This document shows, in pieces, positions 44,804 through 56,240 of a stretch of 64,000 bases of DNA (the first letter of the stretch is position 1; each line of letters starts with the position of its first letter). The stretch is taken from contig NC_066600.1 in NCBI RefSeq assembly GCF_905475345.1, positions 1,471,001-1,535,000 on the forward strand, in the 5' to 3' direction. A program made the position numbers and the translations under genes. This stretch comes from Vespula vulgaris (taxonomy: Eukaryota; Arthropoda; Insecta; Hymenoptera; Vespidae). The notes below the pieces were generated by a model. That model was not told the origin of the DNA. It saw nothing but the letters and a program-made list of their open reading frames with translations, and did no database searches.

Positions 44804-45126
44804 AACAATAGTAGTGGTAACAGTAGTAAGAGTATGAGGAAAAGAAGGAGAATGGATCGAAGGAAACAAATAGAAGATGGTGTTTTCTACGATAGATAAG
44901 ATCGAGAGAAAATTTGAAACCGATAGATAGATTTCTCTTTTCCTTTACCATTTTATATTTTATCTTTGAATCAAATCGATCGAGAATCGTCGATATATTC
45001 GAGGTGTTAAATCGAAGAGAAGCGCGAAATTCAAGGGAAAAGAATGTGGAGAAACGGAAGCCGGTGTCAGCATCGTGAAAGAAGAGAAATAGGAAGGTAC
45101 AAGGATGTTCTGTCCACGTGCATGAA

Positions 45127-45211
45127 GCAGAAAGACAAAAAAGGAAGAAAGGAAGAAGGAAAAAAGGGAACAAAGAAAAGAGAAAGAAAGAAGGAAAGAA
45201 AGAAAGAAACG
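45127..45211. repeat. Polypurine tract
   Basis: About 85 bp of G/A with very few pyrimidines, ending in GAAA units. Confidence 0.9.
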
Positions 45212-45341
45212 TAGGTAGCTCTTGAGGATGGCTATTGGAAAAGTGCGACGTGGAATTCACTGATTTTACACAAGAAGCTGAAAATATTTCCGAGAATTGT
45301 GTCACCCGTGGAAAAGCTGTCGCAAGAGCGAGAACGAAATC

Positions 45342-45372
45342 GAGGAGGAGGAGGAGGAGGAGGAGGAGGAGA
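45342..45372. repeat. (GGA)10 trinucleotide array
   Basis: A pure GGA run followed by purine sequence to about 45410. It gives poly-Glu or poly-Arg in three frames. Confidence 0.95.
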
Positions 45373-45989
45373 AAAAGGAAAAGGAAGAGAATGAGAAAGA
45401 TAGGGAGAACGACAGAGACTACCAGGGAAACGGCGCCGTGAGAATACCAACTATGTTCTACGAGTATCAATGTATGTACGTGAAAAGGTCGAAGAACGAA
45501 CTAGGTAATGCCTCTTCTTGTAGGATTCGGACCATTCATGAATGCATCATCGCCTTTTACTTTCTCGTCTCTTTCATTTATCCTTTCCTTTTAAACGATC
45601 AAATAGGAAAAAAATATATATATATATTCATATTTTCTTTTTCGATTATCAAACGACGATACAAAGCATCTATGCGATTTAATATAATAATCTTAGCAAT
45701 GATAAATAATACAGTAATAAATAAATTGATCTCGCAAGATCTATTCCTCCCCAAACTTCTTGGAAAATCTTGAATCTCTTATCTCTACTTCTATTAATAA
45801 TAAAATATATTATACTTTTATTTAAAATCTGAACACGTAGGTACCTATAGACTGAAACGTTGACAACATCATCAAAAGAGAATAATTCAAAAGGAGGTTT
45901 GGTCGGCAAACAAAAGATTCCTTCTTCGAGATCGTACAGTAGAAACTTCTACTGGCAGTAGTACGTAGAGCTTATTTAATAGGACAATG

Positions 45990-46260
45990 ACCATACGTAA
46001 AGGGCGTACCTACTCGTTCTCGTTTAAAGTACGAGAACCTAGCTTTGCTTGGGACAGACTGCGAAGGTTTTCAAAATAGTTGGACCTTCCCGTACTGGTA
46101 AATGGATTTAACCAAATGGAAATTATTCGAGCTCAGCACTAACAGCTACCACTACCATTACCACTACTACCATTACCACTAGGATCACTAACACCATCGA
46201 CCACCACCCATATAGAATCTCGTCCACCGTGGGCAAGGGATCCGGAGATAAAGCGTTCCT
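45990..46260. promoter_or_regulatory. Candidate island with hairpin and ACC array (46.0 kb)
   Basis: Holds the stem GTTCTCGT-TTAAAGT-ACGAGAAC at 46016-46038 (8-bp arms, 7-nt loop), a complex segment to about 46130, then ACC/ATT trinucleotide units at about 46147-46210. No frame stands out. Confidence 0.22.
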
Positions 46261-47152
46261 CCTGTTTGCAAGAAGAAAATTTGCTTTTCCTTCAAATTCT
46301 CGTTTAATTCAATTTTCTAGAAAAAGATTCGACCTTTCGAAAATTCTTTTCTATTAATTTCACTTATTTATCCCTTGCGAATTCACGTACAATCTGAACC
46401 TTCGCCATTTTAATATCGAAAATAAGAAAATAAAAGTCCAATCGAGTACTCGTATATAACATAGAATACATATCTATATATGTCTAAAGGAGAAATATTT
46501 ATCAATGGTTGATCTATAAATTACGATATATCCTTTGGGAAAGAAAGCAATTTAATCAGTTCCCAAAATTGTATCGATACGGAAGAGAATTGCGATACTT
46601 ATCGCAGACTAGCTCTATCCCTCGATCGAATGGATCGACACAGAAGTTTGTTATCTCTTTCTCTCTCACTTTTCCGCCTAAGTTTATGTCTAAGAAGAAC
46701 ATCGATAAAATACTATCAGATTATTTTTCTTTCCAATCGCCCTCTCTCCTATCCAAATCCTACTCAATCTTTATCTTGTTCTCTGTTATGGAAAAGAAAA
46801 CTATGACTCGAGTGAAAAACGTTGTAGGTATATCGAATGTTATCATACGAAAAGCAAGTTTTTGTACGAAACGCATTCGATCGGTATTAAATCGTGAAAA
46901 AGATAATTATAACGCTTTAAAGGATTAAAACGATAAGCGAAGAAGAAAAATGTTAGACGGTTTTGGTAAAATGATGGATAACGGTATCATAGAACGTGTT
47001 ACGAATGGAGCTAGAAGATTCGTCTGATGCGTTACATGAATTAATAACTAGTAGTAGTCGTTTTAGCTGCATCTACGCGTATAGAAGAAAGAAAGAGAGA
47101 AAGAAGGAAGAAATAAAATAAAAGCTACTAGACACACGTACATATAATGTAG
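46261..47152. other. AT-rich stretch with one doubtful frame
   Basis: AT-rich sequence and a purine tract near 47085-47125. The 46509-46928 frame is listed separately. Confidence 0.5.
46509..46928 (+). other. Doubtful open frame, 139 codons
   Basis: The longest frame in the window that is not built from microsatellites. The nominal start is TTG at 46509, and the first in-frame ATG is about codon 60, leaving about 80 residues. The product would be Lys/Arg/Ser/Phe-rich and basic, with no signal peptide, membrane segment or family motif I recognise. For AT-rich DNA I estimate of order one such run by chance in six frames of 64 kb, so it is not evidence of a gene by itself. Confidence 0.08.
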
Positions 47153-47314
47153 AATGGAACGTGGAACGGGGACACCCACGTACAACATCATACTTTAGAG
47201 AGCACGCAGACGGTGACCGTTATTGAAATTTATATTAATGCCTGGGGTGAGCCCGAGGGTCGACGAGCGATCTTGATTCAAATGCGCAAGCTGCTTCTGG
47301 TTATTTTAAAGTGA
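47153..47314 (+). other. Candidate short terminal exon or conserved element (47.2 kb)
   Basis: The plus frame is open for 53 codons after TAG at 47150-47152, ending at TGA 47312-47314, without an ATG near its start. The second half is non-repetitive and uses varied codons (for example YINAWGEPEGRRAILIQM). There is no clear polypyrimidine tract or acceptor, though AGs precede 47153 and 47210. The same DNA contains TTTATATTAATG and an ACGGT-G-ACCGT near-palindrome (47210-47220), so a non-coding element is at least as likely. No family recognised. Confidence 0.14.
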
Positions 47315-48149
47315 GAAACGGAGGGAAGTTTACGGCTAAGGAAAGAAAAAAAACAAAAAAAAAAGAAGAAGGAACAAAAATAAACAAAATAAAGAAAGAA
47401 GAAGCAGGAAGGATGAAATAATGATCACGTGCCATCGTTCATTGTTGATTTTATTAATGAAACAATGTGTTCTCATTAATATCTTCTTTTGGCTTATTAA
47501 AAAAAAAGAAAAAAAAAAGAAGATAGCAAGCACGAAATAATAAAAAAACTCGTGATACTAACAAAAAGATGCCAAAGTGACATTGATTAGCGAGCTTTTA
47601 CAAATAATTAAATATGCTTTTTTTTGTTTTTATATGTACACGTGCACGGGTACATACATATATACGTATACGTTGATTTTTAATGATAAAAAATGTGTCT
47701 CTATGTCTTTCTTCTAACTTATGAAAAAAAATTGTTATAACGAAGATTACAAGTACCATCAGTTAGTAAGCTTTTACAACGTAATCATTATTAAAATGGA
47801 ACCGACGTACATATACGCATATACATATTTTCAAGAATTAAGTCATGACGTACAGAGTATTTCTCTACGTCGAGATTGCAATGCATCGTTTTCATGGATG
47901 AAATGAAATGTTAATTTGGTCAAGCAATGGTAGTTTCCTCAGGTTTCCCAACGGTAATTAACCTTAACATCCCATGAGATCTTCAATGTAGGAAAATACA
48001 AACATACGGTGTGTTCTATATCGATCGTTCTATTTGATCATTACTACTACGTTTGGAAATCCTAGAGGTGGAAAAGAGCAACCTTTGAAAATAAAGTTTT
48101 ACCTTCGGGAAGAAGAAGAAGGAGAAAAAGAAGAAGAAGAAGAACGTGC

Positions 48150-48151
<2 letters not shown>

Positions 48152-48193
<42 letters not shown>
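48152..48193. repeat. (TA)21 microsatellite
   Basis: A pure TA run of about 42 bp, preceded by GAA units. Confidence 0.97.
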
Positions 48194-48196
<3 letters not shown>

Positions 48197-48828
48197 CATT
48201 TTCTCATTCGAAAGCTCTTTCTCTCCTTTCGTCCAATGAAATGCCTTACGCACGCGCTATAAATTTCCTCTGCTAAACTTCGACTTGGATCGGCACTAAC
48301 GGATATTACGACGACTGAGTTGGAAAAGTCGAATATAAGGGGTCCGATTTAATGGCGATGGGTCGATCGTAAAACGTGTTCCGATTCGTACCATCTAACT
48401 CCTATCTAAAGTACTCGCTGATCTATCCGTGAAATAGAACTAACGAGAAGTCCTTAAGAGTTTTGAAATCTTTCGTTACTGTAGTTTTCTAGTTGGCACA
48501 CGATGAACACGTATTTTCTCTGTGAAAGGATATATATATATATACACTATATAGATAGATAAATAAATAGAGAGATAGAGATAGACAGACAGAAAGAGAA
48601 ATGATCGAACGATATCGATCGTCACCGAGGTTAAATCGTTCATTCTCTTCAAGAATCCGTGATTTACTACTACGTGGCTGAAACTCGAGCAACCAACTTG
48701 TCCAACTGTTGTTTCCCGATCGTGCGTGGCTCACACGCCGTGACATAGCCTCGAGAGAATTATGAGCTTGTGTGATCAATGGCTTTGCTCTGCTGTTACT
48801 ACTATCCGAGCTTAGCGAAAGAGGAAGG

Positions 48829-48910
48829 GAGGGAGAGAGAGAGAGAGAGAGAAACTATTTTACAAACCACTACCAACAAAGTCGACGACGACGACGACGA
48901 CGACGACGAA
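48829..48910. repeat. GA array and GAC array
   Basis: GA at about 48833-48853 and GAC units at about 48882-48909. Confidence 0.93.
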
Positions 48911-49441
48911 TACGACAGACCATAGAACAAATAACATTGCTGAGTTTCCGAAACCGCTGCTACCTTCTGTCCGATTTTCGAGACGAAACTGTTAATTTCT
49001 ATCGGAACGGAAGTTTCTTGACAAATGCGATCATTTTCATTCTCCTCTGACTAAAAGAAAAATTAGTATCGTACGTGTTAGGTACATATAAAACAAGGAG
49101 AGAAAAGAAAATAAAAATCACCATCAAAAGAAAAGGAACGTGAGATCGTAAGTTATTTATGTCGAGTAATACCTACTTCTAATATGGTCAAAGAACTTTA
49201 AGCATCGACTGGTATTTTAGAACACTGTTGCGAAAGTAATTAGCAAGTAGAATTCTAGGAATACTAATGGCCAAAGAGAAAGAGAGAGGAACAAATTTTC
49301 GGTATAATTAACGTACACATTTTGTACAAACAAACTACTTGTGCCATTTATTTCAGAAATTTATCAAACTAACGATAGTTAAGTCAGTCGAATATGAACA
49401 CGAGTAATATGACTAATTCACGATCGAACGATCATTTTTGA

Positions 49442-49461
49442 TGAATCATCGTGAATCATCG
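49442..49461. repeat. Tandem pair of TGAATCATCG
   Basis: Two exact 10-bp copies back to back. Confidence 0.85.
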
Positions 49462-49824
49462 TGTCATACCTTTCGATAAAGTTAATTAAATACGTCCGTC
49501 TCGAATAAAATATAAAAGAAATGTAAACTCTCATTCTTTTAGCTAAACTATCGAATATATTTTGGATATATATCTTTCTCTCTCGTTCTCTTTCGTTCTA
49601 TCTCTTTCCTTCCCTCTCTCTTTTTCTTTCTCTCCCTCTCTTTGACTATCTATCTCTTTCCTTCTCGCAGAGCATCGATTCTCGATGGGTAATTTTCGAA
49701 GCGATGCCCTTTCAATTTTCCGCCGAGTCGAAGTCGAAGCAAGTGAACCGCCCAGAGTAATAAAGAGAGTAGACAGATGCTCTGATTCGTAACGTTTACA
49801 CAAAACGCATATACACATATGGAC

Positions 49825-49903
49825 AGATTCGTATATGTATATACATATACATATATATATATATATATACATATATATATGTATGTACATATGTATATAT
49901 AAA
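49825..49903. repeat. TA/TATG/TACA array
   Basis: TA units with TATACA and TATGTA variants. It is almost entirely alternating. Confidence 0.93.
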
Positions 49904-49931
49904 TTCACCGAAAGAGAAAGAGTGAGGGAGA

Positions 49932-49932
49932 G

Positions 49933-49966
<34 letters not shown>
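49932..49966. repeat. GATA then GA array
   Basis: Five GATA units followed by GA. Confidence 0.94.
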
Positions 49967-50190
49967 AAAAGAAGGGAAGAAAAAAGACATATGTCATTGA
50001 TGTATCTCGCGAGGTGAACAATGCAAGAAAATATTGGACGTGTCAAATTAGGGAGTGTGAATTCATTGAACACAGCCAAGCATAAAACGAGGCAATATAA
50101 TTCAACGAAGAGAAAGGGGAAGAAAAAGGGAAAGGGGAATTTCGAGATGTCGAGTAATCGTTAGCTTCACTTTAATCGAACGAAAAGAGA

Positions 50191-50194
<4 letters not shown>

Positions 50195-50235
<41 letters not shown>
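50195..50235. repeat. (TA)20 microsatellite
   Basis: A pure TA run of about 41 bp. Confidence 0.97.
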
Positions 50236-50240
<5 letters not shown>

Positions 50241-50521
50241 AAAGGCTTATTCCTAAGAATCAAATCCGAAAGATTTTATCGAAAATGTTTCCACTTTTTT
50301 TTCTCTTTTTTTCCCAAGAGAAAAAGTAACAAAAATATTTCAACGAAGAGAAAGGATATACACGAAAGTTTCTATCAAAAAACTCTCTCTCTCTCTCATT
50401 CTTCTTTTTTATATATATAAAAAAAAATAAGGCAACGTGACGTAATAGAGTACAGAGGTTTCATATAAACCTACATACCAAAGTAAATTTCTTTACGCTT
50501 GGACGGCGAACCGATTATGGC

Positions 50522-50545
50522 AATATCGCACGGGAGCACGATATT
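50522..50545. repeat. Short inverted repeat AATATCG / CGATATT
   Basis: Perfect 7-bp arms with a 10-nt loop, in a small complex segment. Confidence 0.75.
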
Positions 50546-50562
50546 AGGGTAACGCTAGAGAA

Positions 50563-50574
50563 AGACAGACAGAC

Positions 50575-50626
<52 letters not shown>
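50563..50626. repeat. GACA then (GA)24 array
   Basis: Four ACAG units followed by pure GA of about 48 bp. Confidence 0.97.
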
Positions 50627-50629
<3 letters not shown>

Positions 50630-50818
50630 GTCGAAGCTAGAGTGGCGCATCGTGCGTGTGTACAGTAAACTATGTATATACATATATATAGGATACGTGT
50701 GTGCGAACTAGAAGCAGTAACAGCATGTGCAACGACGCTCGATACGAGAGAACGTGCAAGCTAGAGAAAGACCCTGAATACGCGCATACTGCGGCAACCA
50801 TAAGCGATCTCGTTCGTA

Positions 50819-50876
50819 CGAAGGAAGGAAGGAAGGAAGGAAGGAAGCAAGGTAGGTAGATAGGTAGGTGAGACTA
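50819..50876. repeat. (GAAG)n then GTAG array
   Basis: About seven GAAG units, then GGTA/GATA units. Confidence 0.94.
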
Positions 50877-50944
50877 GGTAAAACGATGTGTACTATAGTA
50901 AGTAGCAACTGTTTGATGGTGGGAAAAGAGAGAAAGAGAAAGAG

Positions 50945-50946
50945 GA

Positions 50947-50971
<25 letters not shown>
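50945..50971. repeat. (GA)n microsatellite
   Basis: A GA run within purines from about 50920. Confidence 0.94.
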
Positions 50972-50978
<7 letters not shown>

Positions 50979-51617
50979 AATGTGGCCCAAGGCTGTGGAT
51001 TATTCGTTGTAATACGATATATATATATAGTTTTCATTTATATATATATATAGCTTTCAAATTTCACATACATCCATCTATTTATATCGACACGTTAATC
51101 TGCAAACTTAATTTACCTGTTTATCAATGTGTTAATGACAACTTCATTTCTTTTTTTACGCAAGAGATACAAGACAATTCTTTGCCATAATTTTTATATT
51201 AAACGTTAGTCCACTTTTTCAGAAGTAATCGATCCTATCGATGTAATTCATTATTTATCAACTTAATAATTTATTATTTGTTAATCAATTGATTTGTCTA
51301 TTATATTTAATCCTGTCAATCTTAAAAATATTTTTAACATATAGATATACCTATGTATGCAAAATTTGCAAAATCGAATGACTCTCTCGTTTTTATCCTT
51401 CCTCTTTTTCTCTCTCTTTTTTTCAAAGACAATTTTCAAACTCTTTCGATGAACCAAAACTAGTACACACTCCATTCCCATTATTATCCAATCCATGATA
51501 CGACGCACCGTGAAGTTATTGGCGTGACGGGGGTCAAATCGAAACGCGATACACGTAGGAAATCTAAATGTACGCTCGAATTCGATCGACCGTGGACACC
51601 GATCCTTTAGTCCTTCT

Positions 51618-51736
51618 ATTTTTTTTTTTTTATTTATTTTTCTTTTCCATTTTTCCTTTTTTTTTCGTTCAGTTTTATTTTATTTCATTTCATTTTATTT
51701 TATTTTATTTTGCTTTCTCCTTTTTTTTTTTTTTTA
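51618..51736. repeat. T-rich tract with ATTTT units
   Basis: Nearly purine-free except in TATTT units. Contains a run of about six TTTTA pentamers at about 51677-51712. Confidence 0.9.
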
Positions 51737-51942
51737 CTATTTTCCATTTGAAACTCAAGCTCGATAGAGTTTAGAAGGGGGTGAGTGGGGGTGGTTACTG
51801 ACTGGAATTCGGTTCGTTTCGTAGGGAGGGAATATGTTTTTTCACGTTAGTTTTACGCATCGCTTAACTTTCTCATATAGTGTAGACACCGAACGAACGA
51901 CGAAGTAATCATTGGATCGTTGAAAATTGTCGAATTAATTGC

Positions 51943-51947
<5 letters not shown>

Positions 51948-51991
<44 letters not shown>
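51948..51991. repeat. (CT)21 microsatellite
   Basis: A pure CT run of about 44 bp within a pyrimidine tract. Confidence 0.97.
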
Positions 51992-51995
<4 letters not shown>

Positions 51996-52351
51996 CTTTC
52001 TTTTTTCTTCTCTTTTTTTCATTTTAATTTTCTCGACGAAAACAAAAAAGATACGCGCGTCTTCTTATACGTATAACTTATATTTTTCTTTCACTTTTTC
52101 GTTTTTATTATTGTTTTCCTTTCTTTCTTTTGTTCTTTTCTTTTATTTAATTTTACTTCATTCTTTTTTTCTCAACAATTTTTTCTCCAAAACGAATCCG
52201 AAGTTTGTTTCCTCCACAATGTTCGTTTGCATCCTCGGGACAAGGACGACAAAATAGAATATCTTGTTTAGGGAAAGTAGTCAAACTCGAAAAGTCTTTC
52301 TCGAAAAGTGGATGGAGAAAGGAGAGAGAGAAAAAGGGAGGAAGGGATGTT

Positions 52352-52367
52352 ACGCGCGCGCGCGCAC
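52352..52367. repeat. (CG)6 alternating run
   Basis: ACGCGCGCGCGCGCAC, an uncommon CG dinucleotide array. Confidence 0.94.
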
Positions 52368-53226
52368 AGCGTACTGACTTTCCCTTAGGTTCTTAACGTT
52401 TCTTCTCTCTTCGGTGTTTCGCGGCACCAAAGCCGTAGCAGTTTCAATTTATGCTCCGCCAAAAGTTTTACTCGAGTGAAAACTGACGGGAAGATCCCAA
52501 GAAGCTCGAATCTCGCGAAGGCGTCTGACTTCGTTACAATCCGTGGAATAATTCTACAACTCGTAGAAAAAAAAAAAAAAAAAAAAACAGAAAAGAAAAA
52601 GGAAGAACAGAAAAAAATATATATATAAAAAACAATTCCTATTGTAACATATTAACGAGTATAACATAAGACGAACTTTCATCGAGCTAACGTCAGAGAG
52701 AGATGGACAATTTTTAAGAACAACATTTCTTACGAGTCATCGAGTGTCACGAAATTTTTTATAAATCATACTACCAACCCGTATTCTCTATTCACTCTGT
52801 CTCTCTATCTCTAAAAGAAAAAAGAAAAAAAAAAGGAAAAGGATAATACATATAACAAATAGGAAGAAGAGTGTCTGATCTAACTCGTTATACTTTTATA
52901 ATAATTTCTCGAAGCGAATAGATTCGATTCGATTGCTCATTAGATCCTTAACGAATCTATATATATACATACATACACGAATATATACCTAACGAATCAC
53001 TTGGAAAGAAAATCTTGTAGACAAGGAGATAGATAGAAGAGGATTTTGTTAGTGAAGTCGATCACGAAGCAACATCGATGACGATCCTTCGAGCAAAGGA
53101 TCGGTCTCGTTTAGTGTGCCTACGTGTTATGGTTCTACGGATATAACACGTGCAAGGTAGTACATTGAAGAGGATATGAGAACACGCAGGTAGGCAACCT
53201 TTGAACGATGTTACGTCGAGACAAAG

Positions 53227-53365
53227 CCATCGTCGTCGTCGTCGTCGTCGTCTCCGCAATGTCTCGACCAAACCAAGCAAATCAAGCAGCAAGTGTTCAA
53301 TGTCTCTCCTCCTCTCTTCATCCCTCATCGCCTCTTCCTCCTCCTTCTCCTCCTTCTCCTCATAA
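53227..53365. repeat. (CGT)n and CTC/TCC-rich tract
   Basis: CGT units at about 53228-53251, then pyrimidine-rich CTC/CTT triplets at 53308-53360 and CAT units. Confidence 0.9.
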
Positions 53366-54046
53366 TCATCATCATCATTATTAAACACTCCTCCTACTCT
53401 TCGAATACCACTACTAAAAGCAAAGTACACAATCTTTGATTCAGATACATCATTCAATGAATCTTTTGTTTTTTTATAGAACAACCCCTTTTTTCTCGTT
53501 CTCTTCTTTTATTTTTGATCGTTCGCTTATACACCGATAAAATAATATTTTCTACTCAAGATATTTTTTACTCTCTATTTTTTTATTTTCTTTTTTCGTT
53601 TTATTTTTTCTACCTATTCTTCTTCCTTTTTTATCTATATTTATATATGCATATATGTGTGTATATCTATTACTTATATCGAAAATATCATCTAGAATGT
53701 AGCTAGAAATAGTACACCAACGTTACAATTTCCTACGCGTCCATTTATCCAAGCACGTTTTTAACGCTGCGTTACACGTCTGGGATATGTTTCCGTCCTG
53801 TCAGAAATGAAAAATATGGATGCTTGTAACATAGAATTTTAAAATGCTCGTTATGCGAAAAGAAAGATCACCATGACGAATGGAATATGATATACATATA
53901 CATGTACGTCGAGACAATGCCTATATTCTAATAATTATTTACGAATAATTTGATTAAAAAAATTAAAAAAAAAGGAATAGATGAAAAAATGTATATTTTA
54001 AAACGATTTATATTCGATGTCCTTACGATTCTTAATTTCTCGAAAC

Positions 54047-54290
54047 ATTCTCATGAAAATAATGATAAGTCAAGCGCATTGACCCAATGACTTACTTAAT
54101 TTCTTGGAAAGGGGCATTATTGACCTAAATAAACTCCTAGAATTGACTGATCGTTTCTGGCTGAACGATTCAAACTTTTCTCTTCTTTTCTTTTCTCTTT
54201 CTTTTTTACTGTAAAGTATTCTCTCATGCAAATAATAGTAAATTGAAGATAAATACATTGACACACTGATCTAGTTAATTTCTTGAAAAA
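54047..54290. repeat. Diverged direct repeat, copies 171 bp apart
   Basis: Copy A (54047-54110) and copy B (54218-54290) share ATTCTC..ATG.AAATAAT, CATTGAC and TTAATTTCTTG in the same order, with small insertions in B. ATTGAC also occurs between them at 54119 and 54142. Confidence 0.8.
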
Positions 54291-55937
54291 ATCGTTCGAG
54301 CAAATAAATCTCCGATTATATCAGATTTTATCTATCGCTATTCGCTAGGGAAAAATAGAAAGCAAATAAAACAGAAAAATTACAAATAAATAGAATGCGA
54401 CACGCTCACGCGTACGAACACGTACTTTATCGTATCGAATCTTTTGTTACCTTCAAAATAAAAAAAAGAGAAAAAAGAAACAGAGGAAAACGAGAATAAA
54501 AAAGAAAAGAAAAAAACTCTGATTGTAAAATAAATTAAAAAGCTTTATTAATTACGAACGATAAGCGTTTCATCTAATAAGCTTCCTAATTACTCAATTT
54601 CGTTTCATAAATTCATAACAACTCCGCTAACGAGACACTCGAATCATTTATCCCTTTCTCTCGTGCGAGAACATCGACGTCTACTACGAGGACGATGACA
54701 AGGAAAAGGAGGAGAAGGAGAAAGAGGAGAAAGAGGAGGAGGTGGTGGAGGTGGAGATGGAGGTGGAGGAGGAATAAGCGTGGAATAGCATAGACCCGGA
54801 TGTAATTTCATCTCGAAGCTGCGGAATCGTCTTCGCACGTGGAAGTGCGAACTTTTAGATATCGAGTACTTCAACGCGGAAGCATCTTCGAGTTTCTCTT
54901 CTTCCAACTTCCCGAATCGTGACAAAGACGGAAACGAACTCGTCTTCCCAACAACTTAACAAAGAGAATACCTACAGTTATGTATATACATATAAATATA
55001 TATATATATATACATATATAAGTATGGATACATACATATACGCGGAGTCGATTTACAACTTCTACGATTTTTAATTTTTTTTCTATGTAGCTATGAATGG
55101 ATTAATAAAAAAAAGAAATGAATAAATTTGAATGAAAGATGAATAACTAAAATGTAAAAAATGTATCATCGTCTGGAAACGTTTTTATAACAATATAGTA
55201 ATATTTTAGTGAAATTTATAGTAATATTTCCAACGATTTAATTAAAAAGATCTAAAATTCGTTCGAATTATATGTTAAGAAATGTTTGTGAAGAAATCGA
55301 ACGTGGTTATATAGAAATCGATGACGTTAGAAAGCTCGATAGAAGGATTGAGATGCCAGATGATTTCGTGTTGCGTGTCATTCGACGCCCTACCACCATC
55401 ACCACCATATTACCACCATAACCAGTACTACTATACCAACGCAATGAGAGAGAAGTTTACGCTTCACGCAACCATGAACGGTGTCTCTCACGCGAGTTCC
55501 GCCTTGCCGGTCACGCTAAACATTAGCTGCGCTCGCGCTCACGTTCGTGCGTGTACACACACAACAAAGTCCGTCATTGGTCCCTCTTGGCCTTTTCCTT
55601 CGAAATAATTCGGTTCGTTGATTTCGACGAGGAAACCTCGTATTAAAATAGTTTCAATGATGATTCGTATCTTTTGGAAAGCTTACGGTTAGAAAAAAAG
55701 ATAAAAAAAAAAAAAAGAAATTAAAAATGTAAAGGAAGGAAAAAAGAAATCGAATTTCGAGATAATAATCACGAGGAAACTATAGCGTTGACGATGATAA
55801 CGATTATTCCATCTCTCCGTATACGTTTGCGTGCACTCGTGTACCTATTTATTATTTATAAAAGAAATTATAAGTGAAATAAAAATAATAATGTTTGAAG
55901 ATGCATTATCGAGATGAGTAGAAAGATGTTTATTACT
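54291..55937. other. AT-rich non-coding stretch
   Basis: Contains a GGA/GGT-type purine-rich tract at about 54699-54772 (poly-Pro in minus frames), TA/TACA sequence near 54985-55040, and complex sequence at 55320-55620 with ACC triplets. No supported gene. The 95-codon plus frame at 55321-55608 has no motif. Confidence 0.5.
54699..54772. repeat. GGA/GAG/GGT triplet tract
   Basis: About 74 bp of purine-rich triplets. The minus strand reads Pro/Ser in a 93-codon frame that I do not accept as a gene. Confidence 0.9.
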
Positions 55938-56240
55938 CGACGAACGATCTAATATTGATAATCTAGTACTGATTCTCATTAATCGGCTAAATATGTATAT
56001 ACGAAAGTAAACACAAATAAAATCGTATAGTGCATTAGAGTGTACATGACGTAGTACATGCATAAGTATATAACGTGTATTCTATCCGATGAACAATCTA
56101 ATACCAAATTGTTTTGACATTGTATAGTCTATTTCGACGATGTATATACATAAGAAGAGATAAATAAACTCGTATATTATAGAATGCACGATTTCCTACT
56201 CGTATAAATACTATATATATTTTGTTAACAATCTACTGAT
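55938..56240. repeat. Diverged tandem duplication, unit about 148 bp
   Basis: CGACGAACGATCTAATA (55938) matches CCGATGAACAATCTAATA (about 56086). The 39-bp stretch at 55993-56031 matches 56140-56178 at 31 of 39 positions by my count, including an identical first 10 bases and TCGTATA. A partial third start (TTAACAATCTA) is near 56225. Confidence 0.75.

Larger units (their letters stand above)
43691..45989. other. Non-coding block with GT/GTAT, GGA and purine arrays
   Basis: Contains GA at 43788-43834, T-runs at 43878-43922, ACGT-type units at 44400-44520, a TA-GT-GTAT array, a purine tract and a GGA array. The 329-codon minus frame at 44481-45470 is read through these repeats and is not a gene. 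Confidence 0.55.
47315..51947. other. AT- and repeat-rich non-coding block
   Basis: I see no gene here. Contents include A/purine tracts at 47340-47415, TA arrays at 48.15, 49.85 and 50.2 kb, GAC units, GATA/GA arrays and GAAG units. A T-rich tract lies at 51618-51736. The tandem TGAATCATCG pair at 49442-49461 is listed separately. Confidence 0.5.
51992..54046. other. AT-rich non-coding block
   Basis: Pyrimidine-rich tracts to 52190, a CG run at 52352, a 21-bp A-run at about 52567-52587, a CGT/CTC-rich tract at 53228-53365 and T-rich sequence to 53640. No gene supported. The 140-codon minus frame at 53062-53484 is read through CGT and CTC repeats. Confidence 0.5.

Noticed and set aside
44481..45470. 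329-codon minus-strand open frame, the longest in the window
   Set aside because: It is read through GGA, purine, GTAT/GT/TA and ACGT arrays, giving poly-Leu/Phe, His-Thr and Arg-Glu runs. There is no domain, and the parts between repeats have no coding character.
52567..52587. A21 run as the tail of a retroposed copy
   Set aside because: No gene-like or SINE-like body precedes it, and I see no flanking target-site duplication.
53062..53484. 140-codon minus-strand frame
   Set aside because: Acidic and Arg runs come from CTC/CAT and CGT triplet arrays. No domain seen.
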